Assembly: GCF_932526225.1 (NCBI RefSeq)
Contig: NC_064041.1
Coordinates: 3,965,046 to 4,025,045 of the forward strand
Origin: Nematostella vectensis
Taxonomy: Eukaryota; Cnidaria; Anthozoa; Actiniaria; Edwardsiidae
Reading direction: 5' to 3'
DNA: 60,000 nucleotides
Every line of letters starts with the position of its first letter. Within the stretch, counting starts at the first letter, position 1. The position numbers and the translations under genes are program-made. Positions 57,401 to 60,000 of the stretch are shown piece by piece. The notes beneath the pieces were generated by a model. The model worked only from the letters and a program-made list of their open reading frames with translations, was not told where the DNA came from and made no database searches.

Positions 57401-60000
57401 CATTCAACACACAAGACACTAACAATACAACACTTGGTACCATTCAACACACAAGACACTACAACACAACACTTGGTACCATTCAACACCCAATACACTA
57501 CAACACAACACTTGGTACCATTCAACACACAATACACTACAACACAACACTTGGTACCATTCAACACACAAGACACTACAACACAACACTTGGTACCATT
57601 CAACACACAAGACACTAACAACACAACACTTGGTACCATTCAACACACAAGACACTACAACACAACACTTAGTACCATTCAACACCCAAGACACTAACAA
57701 CACAACACTTGGTACCATTCAACACACAATACACTACAACACAACACTTGGTACCATTCAACACACAAGACACTACAATAAAACACTTGGTACCATTCAA
57801 CACACAAGACACTAACAACACAACACTTGGTACCATTCAACACACAAGACACTAACAACACAACACTTGGTACCATTCAACACACAAGACACTAACAACA
57901 CAACACTTGGTACCATTCAACACACAATACACTACAACACAACACTTGGTACCATTCAACACACAAGACACTAACAACACAACATTTGGTACCATTCAAC
58001 ACACAAGACACTAACAACACAACACTTGGTACCATTCAACACACAAGACACTAACAACACAACACTTGGTACCATTCAACACACAAGACACTAACAACAC
58101 AACACTTGGTACCATTCAACACACAAGACACTAACAATACAACACTTGGTACCATCCAACACACAATACACTACAACACAACACTTGGTACCATTCAACA
58201 CACAAGACACTACAACACAACACTTGGTACCATTCAACACACAAGACACTAACAACACAACACTTGGTACCATTCAACACACAAGACACTAACAACACAA
58301 CACTTGGTACCATTCAACACACAAGACACTAACAACACAACACTTGGTACCATTCAACACACAAGACACTAACAACACAACACTTGGTACCATTCAACAC
58401 ACAATACACTAACAACACAACACTTGGTACCATTCAACACACAATACACTACAACACAACACTTGGTACCATTCAACACACAAGACACTATAACACAACA
58501 CTTGGTACCATTCAACACACAAGACACTAACAACACAACACTTGGTACCATTCAACACACAATACACTACAACACAACACTTGGTACCATTCAACACACA
58601 AGACACTAACAACACAACACTTGGTACCATTCAACACACAATACACTACAACACAACACTTGGTACCATTCAACACACAAGACACTAACAACACAACACT
58701 TGGTACCATTCAACACACAATACACTACAACACAACACTTGGTACCATTCAACACACAATACACTACAACACAACACTTGGTACCATTCAACACACAAGA
58801 CACTACAATACAACACTTGGTACCATTCAACACACAAGACACTAACAACACAACACTTGGTACCATTCAACACACAAGACACTACAACACAACACTTGGT
58901 ACCATTCAACACACAATACACTAAAACACAACACTTGGTACCATTCAACACACAATACACTACAACACAACACTTGGTACCATTCAATACACAAGACACT
59001 ACAATACAACACTTGGTACCATTCAACACACAATACACTACAACACAACACTTGGTACCATTCAACACACAAGACACTACAATACAACACTTGGTACCAT
59101 TCAACACACAAGACACTAACAACACAACATTTGGTACCATTCAACACACAAGACACTACAACACAACACTTGGTACCATTCAACACACAATACACTACAA
59201 CACAACACTTGGTACCATTCAACACACAAGACACTATAACACAACACTTGGTACCATTCAACACCCAATACACTACAACATAACACAACACTTGGTACCA
59301 TTCAACACACAATACACTACAACACAACACTTGGTACCATTCAACACACAAGACACTACAACACAACACTTGGTACCATTCAACACACAAGACACTAACA
59401 ACACAACACTTGGTACCATTCAACACACAATACACTACAACACAATACTTGGTACCATTCAACACACAAGACACTAACAACACAACACTTGGTACCATTC
59501 AACACACAATACACTACAACACAACACTTGGTACCATTCAACACACAATACACTACAACACAACACTTGGTACCATTCAACACACAAGACACTACAACAC
59601 AACACTTGGTACCATTCAACACACAAGACACTAACAACACAACACTTGGTACCATTCAACACACAATACACTACAACACAACACGTGGTACCATTCAACA
59701 CACAAGACACTACAACACAACACTTGGTACCATTCAACACACAAGACACTAACAACACAACACTTGGTACCATTCAACACACAAGACACTAACAACACAA
59801 CACTTGGTACCATTCAACACACAAGACACTACAACACAACACTTGGTACCATTCAACACACAATACACTACAACACAATACTTGGTACCATTCAACACAC
59901 AAGACACTACAACACAACACTTGGTACCATTCAACACACAAGACACTACAACACAACACTTGGTACCATTCAACACCCAAGACACTATAACAACAGGAAA
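54490..60000 (+). repeat. 39/40-bp array filling BET intron 24, at least 5.5 kb
   Basis: About 138 copies of CAACACTTGGTACCATTCAA + CACACAAGACACTA(A)CAA begin about ten bases inside the exon 24 donor and continue to the last bases of the window. Units are 39 or 40 bp depending on one A. Each holds a GGTACC site. The transcribed-sense strand is very G-poor. The last unit is aberrant (CACTATAACAACAGGAAA), which may be the array's end or a variant unit. All open frames here are repeat artefacts. Confidence 0.97.

Noticed and set aside
54413-59985. Dozens of short frames on both strands
   Set aside because: All translate the 39/40-bp array.

Overview
The window is metazoan nuclear DNA. It holds many short GT-AG (and two GC-AG) introns, 5' CpG-rich promoters, inverted-repeat (MITE-like) transposons and a very heavy load of minisatellites. 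The gene content (stomatin, NAMPT, a long BET bromodomain protein) is conserved across animals. From the intron density and the style of the small inverted-repeat elements I lean towards an anthozoan cnidarian (sea anemone or coral), but the sequence alone does not prove this.

Layout. (1) 1-4600: the edge of an unidentified minus-strand gene (possible first exon 197-371), a CpG-rich promoter-like stretch, then gene-free DNA with three long G/C homopolymers. (2) 4619-7745: a 39-bp minisatellite with a higher-order period of about 1130 bp. (3) 8110-18870, plus strand: a complete stomatin gene of 8 exons and 297 aa, with arrays in most introns. (4) 19905-23885: an intergenic 28-bp array of about 140 units between the convergent 3' ends of stomatin and NAMPT. 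(5) 25910-36319, minus strand: complete nicotinamide phosphoribosyltransferase (NAMPT), 18 exons, 475 aa. (6) 36320-37263: a divergent, probably bidirectional promoter with a (GT)n-G32 tract. (7) 37264 to beyond 60000, plus strand: a BRD4-type BET gene. It has 24 exons in the window (1083 codons, open at the 3' end) coding BD1, BD2, the ET domain, a Ser/Glu/Asp-rich tail and a BRD4-like charged C-terminal region. An apparent short-isoform end lies in intron 16. (8) 54490-60000: intron 24, one 39/40-bp array running off the window.

The three gene models were built by joining exons so that every splice phase agrees and the product matches the known family; all three close without a frameshift. 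NAMPT makes NMN for NAD+, the BET protein reads acetyl-lysine on chromatin, and stomatin is a membrane scaffold. Apart from the shared NAMPT/BET promoter I see no functional link between them.

The most striking feature is that tandem arrays start at exon-intron junctions. At six junctions in three unrelated genes (stomatin exons 3, 5 and 7; NAMPT exons 8 and 12; BET exon 18) the repeat unit contains coding bases of the adjacent exon plus its splice site, so each intron carries a row of decoy acceptors or donors. About seven more arrays begin or end within roughly 0-30 bp of a splice site. In the six cases I checked by reading frame, use of a decoy leads quickly to a stop codon.
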